A stretch of 64,000 nt of DNA from Epiperipatus broadwayi (Eukaryota > Onychophora > Udeonychophora > Euonychophora > Peripatidae). The stretch spans positions 1,749,844 to 1,813,843 of the forward strand of contig JAQFVV010006293.1 of the NCBI GenBank assembly GCA_028023455.1. Reading direction: 5' to 3'. Numbering within the stretch: position 1 is the first letter of the stretch; each line of letters begins with the position of its first letter. Shown piece after piece: positions 1 through 12,289 of this stretch. The position numbers were made by a program, and so were the translations under genes. Under the pieces are notes generated by a model. That model saw only the letters and a list, made by a program, of their open reading frames with translations. It had not been told where the DNA came from and made no database searches.

Positions 1-239
1 TTTTCCTCACCATGCCTTTTTGAGTTGTAGTGGCTTTGACACTTCCATTAAATCACTTATAAACTTGTGTTTTCACCAAAGCAGCTTGCTTGTAAACTGT
101 TTCAAGCATTATAACTATTTTCATTGATGTTTTCTCTAACAGAAAATATAATTTCTTGTTATTCCAACTTTTCAATCATCACACAAATCGATAAATAAAG
201 CAAAGACACACTTAACAAAATCATTTACTACATGGCATC

Positions 240-341
240 ATGACTTCAATCGATGACAACAGTCAGCAGACTAATGCAAGGAGGATCCACAAAAGAAATC
301 TAGCAGCAGGAATATTTATTATAAGAAGGTTAATCTTCTAG
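240..341 (+). other. small ORF, possible short exon (33 codons)
   Basis: An ATG at 240 opens a 33-codon frame that ends with TAG at 339-341. It has a mixed composition (MTSIDDNSQQTNARRIHKR at the start) that stands out from the poly-Lys/Asn/Ile shadows produced by AT-rich DNA. The stretch is also GC-richer than its flanks. An AAG/GTTAAT at about 328 could be a weak splice donor. I recognise no family. It may be a first coding exon, a TE remnant or chance. Confidence 0.2.
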
Positions 342-344
342 AGA

Positions 345-1900
345 ATATTTCAAATTTTTTTTCGAGTACCCCTTCCTATAATTACTTAGCAGATAGATAT
401 ATGTACAACAATTTTTATTTCTGACAAATTAACAATTCTAAATTATTATAGCAAGATCAAATTTACATGAGATTTTATATTTACAATACTCCACATACTT
501 TTTTTTGGTTTGTTTTAATAATTGAATACAAAGAGATTTTTTTTAAAAAATGATTTTATTTTGAATATGTGTGGAATTTTTTATTGTTTACACAGTTTTT
601 AAGGTAAAACTGATGAAAATAATTTGATATTTTAAATTTTATTACTGATTCTATGTTGATTGCACACATTTTTTTTTTGGGGGGGGGGGAATACAAATAT
701 ATATATAACAAAAAAAAATATTAAATTTTTTATATAATTATTAGGAGTTGAAATATTTTTCTATTTAAATAATATAATGGCAGAATTAAATGAAATAATA
801 TTATAGTTATAAATATTGTTATAGCAGATTTACTTGAATAAATTAGAAAATATCTTTTTCTTTAAGTCTGTCTAGACATTTTTTTTCTGATGCTATATAC
901 TTTTTAATATTCAATTTTAATTTCACTTAATTTTCTCACTGCTAGTAATTGATAGTTCATAGCTTTGGATAATGGAGTTTCAATGGTTCTTTCTTTAATG
1001 CAGGACTAAAGCATGAGTGTGGAACGATTATCATTTAGACATTGAGTAGCCAGCTCTCAGTCTTATTTTGCTCATCTTGTGTGATTTTGATCTATTGTAA
1101 CATTGAAGATGTGAGATTATTTAACTTTGCTGTCCTATTTTTTTAATTCTCATTGCAATTTTAAAATAATATAATTTATTCTGTCTTTTATAAATCAATA
1201 TCGCACAAAAGAAAACATGTTTAATCTGCTAAATTATATATACTTACATCAAATCTTTACTAGGTTGGATTTGTTTTTAAAAATAATTAATTAGTATATT
1301 TGATAATCTTCTATGTCAATCTGAAAAGTTATTAAAAATATACTTAAAATATTTGAAATGACTTGCTTTTCATTGTAGAATTATAACCATAATGAGTACA
1401 TTTAAAGAAAATATTTATGTGTAATACAAAAAATATATCGTTATTTTTTAACCTTGCTAAAATCTCAACTAGAAAATCTTTTTAACAATTTTTTTTTAAA
1501 TCTAAATACACATACACAATATCCATGTTAATCAATTCTTTAAGATCTGATGCTAAATAATTAAGAAATTAATTTTCTATAATTTAGCAATATTTACTGC
1601 TTTGTCTTCAAATGAAATAAAATAAAATAGTAGAGCACAGAGTATATAGATTTTTATTTTTGTTCCTGGATTGTAATATTTAAAATACTGTCAAATTATA
1701 TTGATAAAGAAGTCATAATTTTTTAATATTAATATTTATAGCTATCAAAAGAACTAAAAATTTTACACAAAAATATCATTTCTTGTATTTTTATTAAATG
1801 CTTTTATTTAAGTTAAAAATCTCTATTTGTTTGTTTCCAAGTTTGTTTGTAAACTATTGTAGTCACTTTTATTAGTAAAGTTAGAATAAAATTTTAAAAT
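345..1900. other. AT-rich sequence without a recognisable gene
   Basis: Only A/T-rich low-complexity DNA, homopolymer runs (including a G run near 679-689) and scattered stops are seen. A pyrimidine tract ending in GCAG near 1003 resembles a splice acceptor, but no open frame follows it for more than about 10 codons. Confidence 0.6.
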
Positions 1901-1904
1901 CTAG

Positions 1905-3640
1905 ATTTAATAGATATTAAATCCAATAGAATTAGTTCAGATTTTGTGCATAACAAATAAATACCAGGCAAAGCTATGTGGGATTATAATATTTTAGATA
2001 GGTAACATGGTTTCTTATTTATGGAACAAGGCATGTAAATTTTGAATATTTTGACATCAAATTAAAACTTTAATATGTTTTAAGTAAGACTCAGGACAGG
2101 GCAGTATAGAGATTCTTTTGGTTTTAATTTAAAGTTATATTTTAAAAACAACAGGTTAACCCTTCACTGGGCTTCAACGCACAATTGCGTCAGTGGCTTT
2201 GGATCGCTCTAAATCGGTCATTTTTTTAGCTACGGTGATGAATTAATACTCATTGGAAAGTTTAGAAAAAGTCCTGTAAGATGCTGCCCTCTCTTGAATT
2301 ATTTTACAAGTAAAAAATCAATACTAGGAGTGTTTTAAGTTTAACAAAAGAAGGTCAACGCTGATTGGTTGGGCCATCCATTCTCGATGCTTATTGGCTG
2401 ATGATTCCGATAAATATTTTTTCACCGCTGAAAATGAAAATATATGTTTTAGAGTGTTTTTGTTTTTAATTTTTTGTACATATTATAAATTATTTTCATA
2501 ATATCTGAAAATATAGTTATTTTACAAAAGTAGTAAGGTTTTATTAAAAAATTGTATACTTTACACGATTGTAAATTGAAAAAGAAACCAGCGATAGCAA
2601 TAATTTTGACATCCTGTCAAGAGTTTAGATTGCCCCAAGCTGTTTATTTAATTTTCAAACAAAGGTTAATGTTTTAGAATATTTTTCTGGCATTTATTTA
2701 CATATTATAATGTATTTTGGTTAAAATATGCTGAATATATAATTATTTTTAGAAAACGCTTTTACTAAAAAATTCTTAAAAAATCCCTTAACGTAAATCT
2801 GGGAGGGAATATAAATGACATTTACATTGCTTGTAATTTGCTCGTAATATTTTTTTTGATTTTTCTGCTTTTGAATATTTCTATAAAATACAAATAAAAA
2901 TATATTTTTGAAAAAACATTTGTTTATTTTCCTAATATTACAAATAATTAATATACTTTTTGAAAATGAAACTAAAATTAATATATATTAAAAGATGAAA
3001 ATATTTCTATCAAAGAGTTTGTCAATTGACCAATTAAAAGTTTCAGAGTTTTACCTCACTTGGCCAATAATGAAGTGACCTTCGGAAAGGTTAATAGATT
3101 TAAATTCAATATAATGCATTGAAATTTTGTAGATATTTTTAATCAGTTCCAAAATGATGGGGAACTATAAGATTTTAGGTATGTGATCTAGTTTCTTAGA
3201 TATGGAACAGATAATGGGAAGATTTTGATATCAAACCTAAAAATTGTTGTTAGAACTTTAGTATGTTTTAAGCAAACTTTTGACATGGTAGTATAGAGAT
3301 TTTTGGGAAGCTTTAATTTAAAGTTATAGTAATATTTTAAAATTGAGGTTGAATACACTTAAATTCAGCATAATTTGCTAAAATGTATATTTTTAACATT
3401 TTAAAATCAAGGTTAATAGATTTAAATTTAATAGAATGTGTTGAAATTTTGTATTTTTTTAAAAAAAATTACTACCAAATTAATAGGGAGCTATAATATT
3501 TTACATAGATGTTCTAGTTTTTTAGATATGGAACAGTGGTAGGATAATTATGAATATTTTGTTATCAAATTTAAAAATTACTTTTAGAACTTCAATATAT
3601 TTTATGTAATGCTTGTGAATTTTTTTGGTTTTGTAAGCTT
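1905..3640 (+). repeat. three copies of a ~320-bp AT-rich repeat, one interrupted by a TTAA element
   Basis: Three diverged copies share the same string of landmarks: a TTAATAGATTTAAATT-like start, a 'ggaactataa.attttag' block, 'gtttcttagatatggaaca', 'ttttgatatcaaa', 'agtatagagatt' and 'tttaatttaaagttat'. They begin at about 1905, 3091 and 3414; the distance between the last two is 323 bp. The first copy ends at 2155 where a separate element (2156-3094) begins. No coding capacity is evident and the family is not recognised. Confidence 0.7.
2156..3094. mobile_element. non-autonomous piggyBac-like element with TTAA target duplication
   Basis: The 0.94-kb block is bounded by TTAA on both sides (2156-2159 and 3091-3094). 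Its ends read inward as CCCTTCACTGGG on the left and, reverse-complemented, CCTTTCCGAAGG on the right; the CCCTTT-type terminus next to TTAA is typical of the piggyBac superfamily. The flanks rejoin into an uninterrupted copy of the surrounding repeat: the paralogous copy at about 3396-3440 carries a single TTAA at the same place, so it acts as an empty site. No transposase frame is present. It would depend on a piggyBac transposase supplied in trans. Confidence 0.75.
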
Positions 3641-3710
3641 CAATTAAGTAATAAGAAAATTAGTTTACAATATAGTTTTAAATAAAGTATTTACATTTGT
3701 GTTGAAATGA

Positions 3711-4060
3711 TAGAAGAATTCATTCTATCTTTTGACAAAGACTTTATCTTGTGTTTGGAAAGTGAGAGTATTTATTTATAGTTAAAATCCACAAAGTGCA
3801 TGTGCATTAGTTTAATGCTGGTTATTCATATAGTAAAAAAAGTAATTTAAAGTGATCAATTAGCATCTTCATGCTCTCATTTCCACACTTAAGATTTGCC
3901 CATACATAAACATTTGGCTCGAAAAGATAGATGAATTCATTCTATCTTTTCACAAAGACTTTATCTTGTGTTTGGAAAGTGGGAGCATTCATTTATATAG
4001 TTAAAATCTACAAAGTGCATGGGTATTAGCGTATTGGCTTATTAATATTACAGTTTATAA
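3711..4060 (+). repeat. direct duplication of a ~125-bp segment
   Basis: Two copies, starting near 3711 and 3929, share 'attcattctatctttt', 'cacaaagactttatcttg', 'tgtttggaaagtg', 'ttaaaatc', 'cacaaagtgcatg' and 'attag' in the same order, about 218 bp apart. The spacer is unrelated. No coding potential is seen. Confidence 0.7.
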
Positions 4061-4720
4061 AAACATCGCGCTATATAAAATAAATGTCATGTTTAAATAT
4101 AGTTTTACGGTTGTTGTTTTTTTTTTAGAAAAAAAACTTTTTTTCAAATAAAAAGAAAAAAATGTCTAACACTTTTCAACAGAAAAGTAAGTTTCTTAAA
4201 GCTTTATTATATGTATATATAATTTGATACAGTTATTTGTCTCATGGTATACAACATAGCACTGTGTATGCATATATATATATATATATATAAAGTTGAA
4301 AGAAAATTTCTTGTAGATATTTTTTATATTACACTGGAATAATTAAGGATTGAATAATTTTGAGTTTAAAAAAATTCATTATAAATTACAACTTTTAAAG
4401 TTCTAATTAAATTGTATTAATTCGGATTTTGAAATTAAAACAAGCATATTATTATGTTACAATAGATATACTGGCAATTATAAATTTTCATTATCTATTT
4501 TGATGAAAGAAATTTTTTTAATTAAAGCTTGTACAACATGTCCTGATAAAAATCTTACAAAGTTGTTTTTGAATTGGTTAAGGTGAATTGAAAAGAGTCA
4601 TTAATTTTTTTCAATCAAGATAAAGAAAACTTACTTTTAATTACTGTGGGTTTTTTTTAAATTCCAGCCTGGCTTATAAAAAGATTAGAAAAAAAAGATG
4701 AAGAGTTTTTGGTTTTACAG
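4061..4720. other. AT-rich sequence, no gene seen
   Basis: Contains a (TA)n tract near 4272-4292 and A/T homopolymers. It ends in a GTTTTTGGTTTTACAG stretch that would make an acceptor for the exon-like island that follows. Confidence 0.6.
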
Positions 4721-5056
4721 ATTATGACAGCATGATGACTATGAAGTTATAACTGAAGGCAAGAAACAGTGTATCCAGCTCTCCTAGTTCACAATGGCAG
4801 AGTTTGGATTCACATGGAAGCAAAGTTCAGTTTTTATATGTTCATAGTCTATATATGTGTGTGTGTATGACAGAGTAGAGTCTGAAGGGAGCTCACTGCA
4901 GGCTGAAGATGACAATAAGTCAGTCTGTGGTTTTAGAAGGGACCATCTTACTGAGAGATTACCATGCTATATATGCAGTTTTATTAATATGAAAGCACAG
5001 ACAAAGGTATTGTGTTATGTATATAAAGCACTTACAGATATCAGCTGGTTTTAAAG
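4721..5056 (+). other. candidate exon or transcribed island, function unknown
   Basis: A 336-bp island of clearly higher GC than its surroundings is preceded by a T-rich tract ending in TTTTACAG (to 4720) and followed by AAAG/GTAAATAAT (donor-like at 5056/5057). One frame reads LKARNSVSSSPSSQWQSLDS from about 4752, a serine-rich composition that looks like real protein rather than AT noise, but a stop lies 3 codons upstream. A second frame from the ATG at 4857 stays open for 65 codons to 5054. I do not recognise either peptide. It could be a UTR exon, an alternative exon or an unrelated relic. Confidence 0.35.
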
Positions 5057-6880
5057 GTAAATAATTTTTGACTAAATTATTGAACCAAAACTAGAATAAT
5101 GAAAAAAATAATAAATGATCATTCCAGTTTTATTTATTCAAATTAAAACTCAGACTCTTTCTTTAGTGAAAATGACAGTTAAAACCTTTAATTTAAAAGT
5201 AAAACAAGAAAATATTTTTTACTTGAATTATAAGTCTAAAAGCAAAGGATTGGTTTATAAATGATTTTATTTTGAAATTAAAAAAAACAACAACCCCAAA
5301 ACATCTTTTTAGATTGGAAAACAAAAGACCTTGCTGGAATATTTTTAAAGATATTTATAATTAATGAAGAGTAATTAAAAAAAAAAACTTTTATGGACAG
5401 TCAAAAAAGTAATATATATATATATATTGAAGAAAACTTTTACTTACCATAAAAAAAATAAGAAGCTAATTAATAGCTTTAGTTTGGATTATCTATATTT
5501 TGTATATACTCACATACATGTGCACTTATGTGTTATAAAAAAACAATTGAATTTTATTATTAGTTTATCATAATTCTTAAATGTAATTTTAGTTTATATA
5601 GCACATATGTGCTTATGTAGATGAGTGTCATGTAGACACATATATTAAATTAATCATACTTTATAAATTATTAAAATGAATTATTGAATTTTATTATTAG
5701 TTTATCACCATTCTGATATGTATTTTTTTTTTATACAGGCACATATGTGTGCTGATATATATGTATATTATGTAAACTATTGATATATTTGTAACTGACA
5801 ATGTAATAGCTTATTGTATTAATCAAAATTAGAATGCCAAATGTATATTTATAGCATACTCATCAGATCTTAATTTCATTTTATTGTTTCTAATTAATGC
5901 ATTTATATTTCATTGTTAAAGTTATTCCAGTGAATTTAATTAATCCTAGAATAGATTTAAAACATTAAATGTTAGGATTATATCTCTTGTTCACAGTAAC
6001 AGTTATAGGGCTTTTGATCACTGAGCTGGGTTTGTGCATAATGGTCTGTTATATATAAGGGGTTTATGTTTAGTGTTATGGATATCCAGATGATGCTGGA
6101 TAATGCAATGGGGATATCTTTTAAAGTCCGTGCACTGCATTTCATTTTAATTAAGTTTATATTTGGCCAATATATTAATGATAGTAAGTGGCCAGAGCAT
6201 TGATGATGATCAGCATATTTTAGTATCCCAGCATTATTTTTTAATTATTATATTCTTATGGATTATCACTTAAGTTTGTGCATCCAAATTATTATGTTGT
6301 ATTGCTGCCCTAAGTTTGGCAAGGGGCTAACTAGTCTATAGTAGACCCATTTCAAATCCAATCATAAGATTGATTGTTGATTTATTTTTATTGTTGATCA
6401 TTCATGATGATGAATTATTATTACTTTTGTGAAATGCTGAACTTATAGTTACTTAATGCTGATCTTTCATTGCTCTGCCTATTCATTATAACATGTTCAT
6501 TACTTTGGTATGTCTAAATTTGAGTCTTTGATTTGAAGTTGATAATGATGAGTTCCATCTCCCCAGGTTCATCCCTAAGAGTTTGTATCATTACAATATA
6601 TATAAGGAGTATGCAAAAATATCTAATGGTATATATAAAATATGTGTCAAATTGATTTAAAGTAAAATTACATCTATTAAGACAAGTTCATTTACAATAT
6701 AGTTTTAGTAAGCATTTTTTTAAAAAAATAAATAAACATTTCTAATCAAAAGCAAAAAATGGCAAATGCTTTTTACTTAAAATGATATTTTCATATTTTT
6801 AGTCACTTAAAGGTTTATTATACACTATTATTATGTATACATACTGAAGATGATATATACATATTGTACCGGTCAGAATT
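5057..6880. other. AT-rich sequence, no gene seen
   Basis: Short TA tracts and diverged internal repeats: an 'attgaattttattattagtttatca' segment occurs near 5547 and again near 5683. No frame with protein-like composition was found. Confidence 0.55.
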
Positions 6881-9130
6881 GTATGTTCATTTAACAAGGT
6901 TTAGAATCTAAGCAAAAGTACCTTAAATCCACTCATGCCCGAGATACACATGTCAGGAGCAATCATGAATTCTGCCCTATTTGCTCTTCTCTAAAACTAT
7001 AACATTATAAACAACACTTCTGATGATAACATGAAATTTTATTCATTCTGGTCCCAGAGACACAGCAGAGAAACATGAGATCTATAGGGTAATTAATGTA
7101 AATAAATACCAAATATTGGCTCAATCAAATATCTTATGTGAAGGGACAATTTATAAATTTTAAATGAATTGCACACAGCTAGCATTGCAAAAGAAACATG
7201 AATTATAAAATAGTATCCATCCAGAATGAGCAAGAACAGAATAACCCAGAGATAAATATCTATTTGAAGTAATCAGTTATAACTTCTAAATATTACTGAC
7301 ATTATTATAAATATTTAATGGAATTCGATGAGTGAGAGTCAGTAAGACACAACGCATGAGTAATTATTAAAATATAATAATTTAATAAATATAAACAATT
7401 TAATTTACATTAGAAAACATAGCACAGATTTAATGCAGTTATTACTTTGCATATAAGCAACTGATTTAGTATGCTAATGAGTTATAGTATAATAATAAAT
7501 TAAGTAATGATAAAGACGTTTACAAATTCATCTCTAAAGAGAGGTTTACTCTTGATATGATAGTTAATAATTTATCGTTTATGAGCATATTTGGGCCTGT
7601 ACAAATGAGGAATGGATTAGCTTAAATTAGCTTTACCGTGACAATCCTAAAATATTCGACTAATTATAAAATGAGTGGTTTATAAACATCACTGCGCCAC
7701 GTTTTATAAATAATATGAGAACTACCCATAAAAGAACTCGCAGTGCTAACTATAATGACAGTGTTTAAAATGGAGAAGATGTCCGTCTTTGGACTGGAAG
7801 GCTTTATCACATATATGATTCCGCTTGTATTTATCACAAGGCGATATTCAAAAATATGAGTGGTAAGGGTTCCATGGCACGCCCTCCAACATGTCACATG
7901 CAGAGCCTTAATACTCTAATGTTTATCCTGAGATCGATTATACCAAACCTCATTCCTATACGAGTTACGTGAAGAAAATATGGATTTCGGATGAGTAAAT
8001 ATGATAAAGCAAAATATAATTCTTTAAAATGCTATCATAAGTAAGCAACGCGAATATGGCTTAAGTTTTAAATGACTAATGAAATAATTTAAGCTTAAAT
8101 AAAGCAATAATAGCATGCATAACGCCATGATAAAAAATGATAACCCACTCAGCATCGTACGTATAACTTTAATAAATTTAGGATGTCGAATATAAAAGAG
8201 GGAAAAATATTATTTTTCCTATTTAACAAACCCAAGCATTCCTAAACGACAATATATTAATTAATTTGTCTCTTAATGGTGTATAAGTAATAAATAGTTA
8301 TTAAAGTATATTAATAATCAAATTTATTAAAAGAACATAAATTGCATTTAAATATTGATAGTGATATGATTTTTAAACAATCCGCCATTAACCATAATTT
8401 CAAAATATTTAACCGAGCGAACAGCGTTCAATAAGAAATTTTATGTTTAAATCATTTAAATATTCCAAAATATCGGAATGATGATTGAAATAATATAAGT
8501 TCGCTAGATTAAAACATTAGCATATTAAAACTAATTTAAGAAGATATATTTTTAAAATAAGTTTTGCCGCATGAAATAAAATAATTAGAGTGTGAAACTT
8601 AAAAAAAATAATAATAAATTTACAGTACATAATTCTGTGCTTAGCGTTTCAAAAAAACAAGTTTAAAAAACTTAAAAGAGAAAATCATAAATTTAACGAT
8701 AATTAAGTTTATTATCAGTTATAAAATAAATAAAGATTACATTCTGATTACAATTAACATTTAGGAAAGAAATGAAGTGAGGAGAATTAAGAGTTCAGTC
8801 TTCGGCAAAATGGATTACCTTTAGAAGTTATGGTGGCCACTTATAATAACGTATACGAAGTTTAGCAAAGCACAATATTAATAAAATAATGGTAGGCATC
8901 TTCCAATATTCTTTACAATTAAACATAACAGTTCTCAAGCAGCGATGGCATGGCAGAAGGCAGGACAAAGACGATTTAAGATCAGGGAGGCAAATTCCTT
9001 TTACTCACAGTCCATTTTGTTACCACTCTCTACACAAATACCAGAGAGAAGAGTGATTTGAACTCCTTCTGCGCGTTCCTAGAACTTCTGCTCTTCCTAT
9101 ACTTGAAATTTAGCAATATATAGAAGATGT
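6880..9130. other. segment with distinctly higher CpG, content unresolved
   Basis: CpG dinucleotides are frequent here (for example around 7930, 8047, 8150, 8413, 8640 and 8850) whereas the flanks are almost CpG-free. On the minus strand a 77-codon frame (7664-7897, MTCWRACHGTLTTHIFEYRL at the start) has a balanced composition, but I recognise no family and the sequence around it is broken. I could not identify TIRs, LTRs or mitochondrial genes. A more recent insertion with less CpG decay is one explanation. Confidence 0.3.
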
Positions 9131-10080
9131 AAACAATACGTTCCAGAAAGCAGATTATTTAAACGTATTTTTAAAATTGCAAATAACTTTAAAATATGAT
9201 TTTTGGTTTGACTTGAAATGAGAATAACATTTTTAAATTGTAATAATACTTTTTAGAATTTCTGGCATTGCTTTAGCTCTACATTAATTGTATTTATTTT
9301 TATATCTGTAATACATATAAGCACATACACAATTATCTAAGTGAAGGGAATTTACAAGCTTGAAAATAAAATATACTTAAGCTAAAATAATAATTCAACT
9401 GGTTACACATAACCTTTTCTTAAATAAACAGGGTGGAAGTGATATGTGTATATGTGTGTGCTTAACATTCCTGGATGACCAAATAAACATATAAACAGGT
9501 TCAAACCCTACTTTAAAGGTATGTAATGCCATCAGGCAGTGAAGTTAAATATGTACCACAGGTTTACCACTTCAATATTAACTTGCAGTAGGAATATCTA
9601 ATGATATATAGCAACTATAAATGTCAAACTGATTTAAAGTACAATGTAGTTTTACATTTTTATTTACTGTGCTTTTTAGTTTCTAATAAATTAAAGTACT
9701 TAACATTAAAAAAATATATATTTCTATTTATTGCTAATAATTTTACTTTAACACTTGTTTTTAATAATGGAGCAGTCTACAAATAAACTTATTTTTGCTT
9801 TCAGAATTAATTAACTTTGTAATATAGTTAAAGTATAAAAAATAACAAAAACAGTTGCTATTTAAAGTAATTAATTTTAAAAATAATAATAATTTGTTAT
9901 TCTAAAAAAGAAAACAATTTTTAACTTACTGTTCTTCTTATAGGATTTGATTCTCATGAGGCTATTATGCCATTAGTGCAACTATATTTTTATTCTTTAA
10001 TTTCAGCCATAGTAATTATAATATAATTTTCTTTAACTTTTTATTTTTTATCTTCCTCATATCTTTTTTCCTCTCTTCAG
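9131..10080. other. AT-rich sequence ending in a strong splice-acceptor-like tract
   Basis: No gene is seen. From about 10030 to 10080 there is a long pyrimidine tract ending in CTCTCTTCAG, one of the best 3' splice site matches in the window. Confidence 0.45.
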
Positions 10081-10265
10081 GCGGATCGAAGGGAATAAAT
10101 TAAAAAAGGATTATGAAATAAACGATAAATTAGATGTGGCAAATAATAAAAGATATATTTAAAAGATTTGTAAAAAAGAAAAGTTAAATGCTACAAAAAG
10201 TGTTCAGTGTGTTTGAAGAGCTAAACAAAGAACAAACGTTTCAATAAAACATTTATGATGATGCA
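10081..10265 (+). other. candidate terminal exon with polyadenylation signal
   Basis: It directly follows the strong acceptor at 10080. One frame, offset by one base, reads RIEGNKLKKDYEINDKLDVA and continues to a TAA after about 26 codons. An AATAAA follows near 10244. This is what an alternative last exon would look like. The peptide is not recognised and AT-rich DNA yields AATAAA easily, so the call is weak. Confidence 0.25.
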
Positions 10266-11253
10266 TGATAGCTGCTAGTGATGGATATCTATGATGGTGA
10301 AGATGCATTCACAAAATTAAGAATTCTTCATATACTTGTCTATATGGAGTTAAATTATTCAAGCTGTAAGCTGTTTGTCTTATTTTTTTAGCCTTTTGTG
10401 TCATTTTTTCTCACCTGTCATATTATTTGTTAAAATATATTTAATATTATTTTTACCTTAAAGATTATTGTAGATCGCAGGCATATGATTATATCTTTCT
10501 TTATATATATTGTTTGTCTATTTTTTCGATTACTTAAAGAAAAATATTTTTTTTAATTGCATGCTTGTGAATATATGTTTGTCCACACATAATATACAAT
10601 TAGTTTATATTGTAAATGAAAATATATTTATACAATTTGTATTTAAAATACTTTATTTTAAAATCCATTTTGTATCATTTGTTTGTGTCATTAGTGGAAA
10701 AAAAAAGCTGCATTTTAATTTGACATTTAAGTTTCATTTCACTAACTTGGATTTGCCATGTGTGAGAGAGTCTTTTAAAATGTATTCATTTAAAATAGTT
10801 CATCTATTTAAATTACTATTTGGATTTTATCATAAATTTGGATTATGCATAGCCATGTTTGATTTAAATGGCTGTTATGTATCATTTGTCAGGCTTCTCC
10901 AGTGTAATTAGTTTATATTTGGACATTTCATCATACTTTCAGCATGAAGATTATAATAATTATTCAAGCATAAACTTATTTCATAATAGCATGTTGTTAT
11001 TTTTTTGGCTATATATGTGACTACATACATCAGTACTAAACATGGTTTGTTCTATTGGAATCATCAGATCATTTTCAGCATGTGTGTCCGTTTTCCAAGT
11101 CATTTATTTCCTTTACATCTGCTTAATTCACTTCTTCAATCATATGTTAAATTTTTTGAGCTTTGACAGTTGATAACTAGCTCCATTGCCTTTTTCAGGT
11201 TTATTGTAACAACTTCTGATATAAAAAATAAAACATACTTCACATCATTGCAG
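10266..11253. other. AT-rich sequence, no supported gene
   Basis: A 133-codon open frame at 10510-10911 exists, but it is dominated by Phe, Ile, Leu, Asn and Lys, as expected when T-rich DNA lacks stops by chance. It has no recognisable domain. Confidence 0.5.
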
Positions 11254-11315
11254 TGAGAATGATGAATCTTCCCGTCTACAAATCCAGAGCAATATGCTAA
11301 CGGACATCGTTGCAG
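11254..11315 (+). other. candidate internal coding exon (62 nt)
   Basis: The island is flanked by an acceptor-like CACATCATTGCAG and a donor CAG/GTAGGC. One frame is open throughout and non-AT-like: ENDESSRLQIQSNMLTDIVA, with one base left over at each end. The next candidate exon (12023-12069) starts with exactly the two bases needed to complete a Gly codon, so the two join in frame. I do not recognise the protein. If real, it belongs to a + strand gene whose introns make up much of the first 15 kb. Confidence 0.45.
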
Positions 11316-12022
11316 GTAGGCAGTTTTGAAACTAAATGAATTAGCATTAAAAAAAATACTAAAACTATCTAAATATAAAAAAAATTTCTTTTAATATATT
11401 ATGTATGCTTAGAAAATATAAGTTTTCCAACTATTTTGTAATTTATCATATTGTACTATTAAAAAAATAACCTATTACTAAATTTTAAAGATATTGGTAA
11501 AGAGCTCAGCTTTGCATGAATTGTACTTATATGTGTGTATGCGCTCACAAAAATATTTTTTTTATACAAATTGGAAAAAAAAAGATCTTTATTTAGATAA
11601 ATTGGAAGAGGTAAATTATATATTTAATCATAATATCTGTTACTTGATGTTGGCTATTATTAATCTGTTTTAAATTGTTCTTTTTAGTATCTAATTAAAA
11701 TCATTCTTAATAAATAATTATTCTACTCTATCTTAAAATAATTATAAACCTGAAAGAATAGCTAGCTGCCATAAAAAAGGAGTGTGGTTTTTCTGTTTAC
11801 ATAATTAAAAAAAGATTTTACTTAAAATAAAATTAGTGGATCTTAACTTGATGACATCATTAAATTTATTTATTAAATGTCTACAGAAGGAGTTTGCTGT
11901 TAACTGAAAAAAAATTCCTTTGATTTCACTTTGAAGGTCTTAAAGGGAATGAGCAGAATAAATTTCTGATGTCCATTTCTTACTTTCTTGTCATCGCAGT
12001 TATTATTATTTTATTCACGTAG

Positions 12023-12069
12023 GAAAGGAATGTCGATGGCCTACTTACCAATACATATCGGCCAGCGTG
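12023..12069 (+). other. candidate internal coding exon (47 nt)
   Basis: It is preceded by a T-rich tract ending in ATTCACGTAG and followed by a donor GTG/GTGAGTTT. In the phase set by the exon at 11254-11315 it reads KECRWPTYQYISASV without a stop and ends in phase 0. CpG-containing, higher-GC sequence in an AT-rich background supports coding function. On the opposite strand a GTAAGT occurs inside the same segment, so a minus-strand reading is not excluded. The family is not recognised. Confidence 0.4.
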
Positions 12070-12289
12070 GTGAGTTTACAAGTGTTTTTTTTTTTCTGAG
12101 TTTAAAATCAGAAAATACCATGGCCTTTTTTTTTCAGTTGCCTGATAGTTTTACCTGAAATATCAGTTGAGTTTTCTTGAAGGCAAGATAAATGTATGAA
12201 TGGATGATTTAAAAAAAGCAAAAGAAAAATAGATATTTAACAATCATGACAGATAAATCTAAATTATGGTCCTTATTCCCAGGGAAGGC

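Noticed and set aside
5868-5880. CTGATGAG on the minus strand near 5.87 kb as a hammerhead
   Set aside because: No GAAA core or stem II at a suitable distance.
6880-9130. Nuclear copy of mitochondrial DNA
   Set aside because: I could not match any recognisable mitochondrial protein, rRNA or tRNA; left as unresolved.
10510-10911. 133-codon open frame on +
   Set aside because: Dominated by Phe, Ile, Leu and Lys as expected from T-rich DNA; no motif, no homologue recognised, no splice or promoter context.
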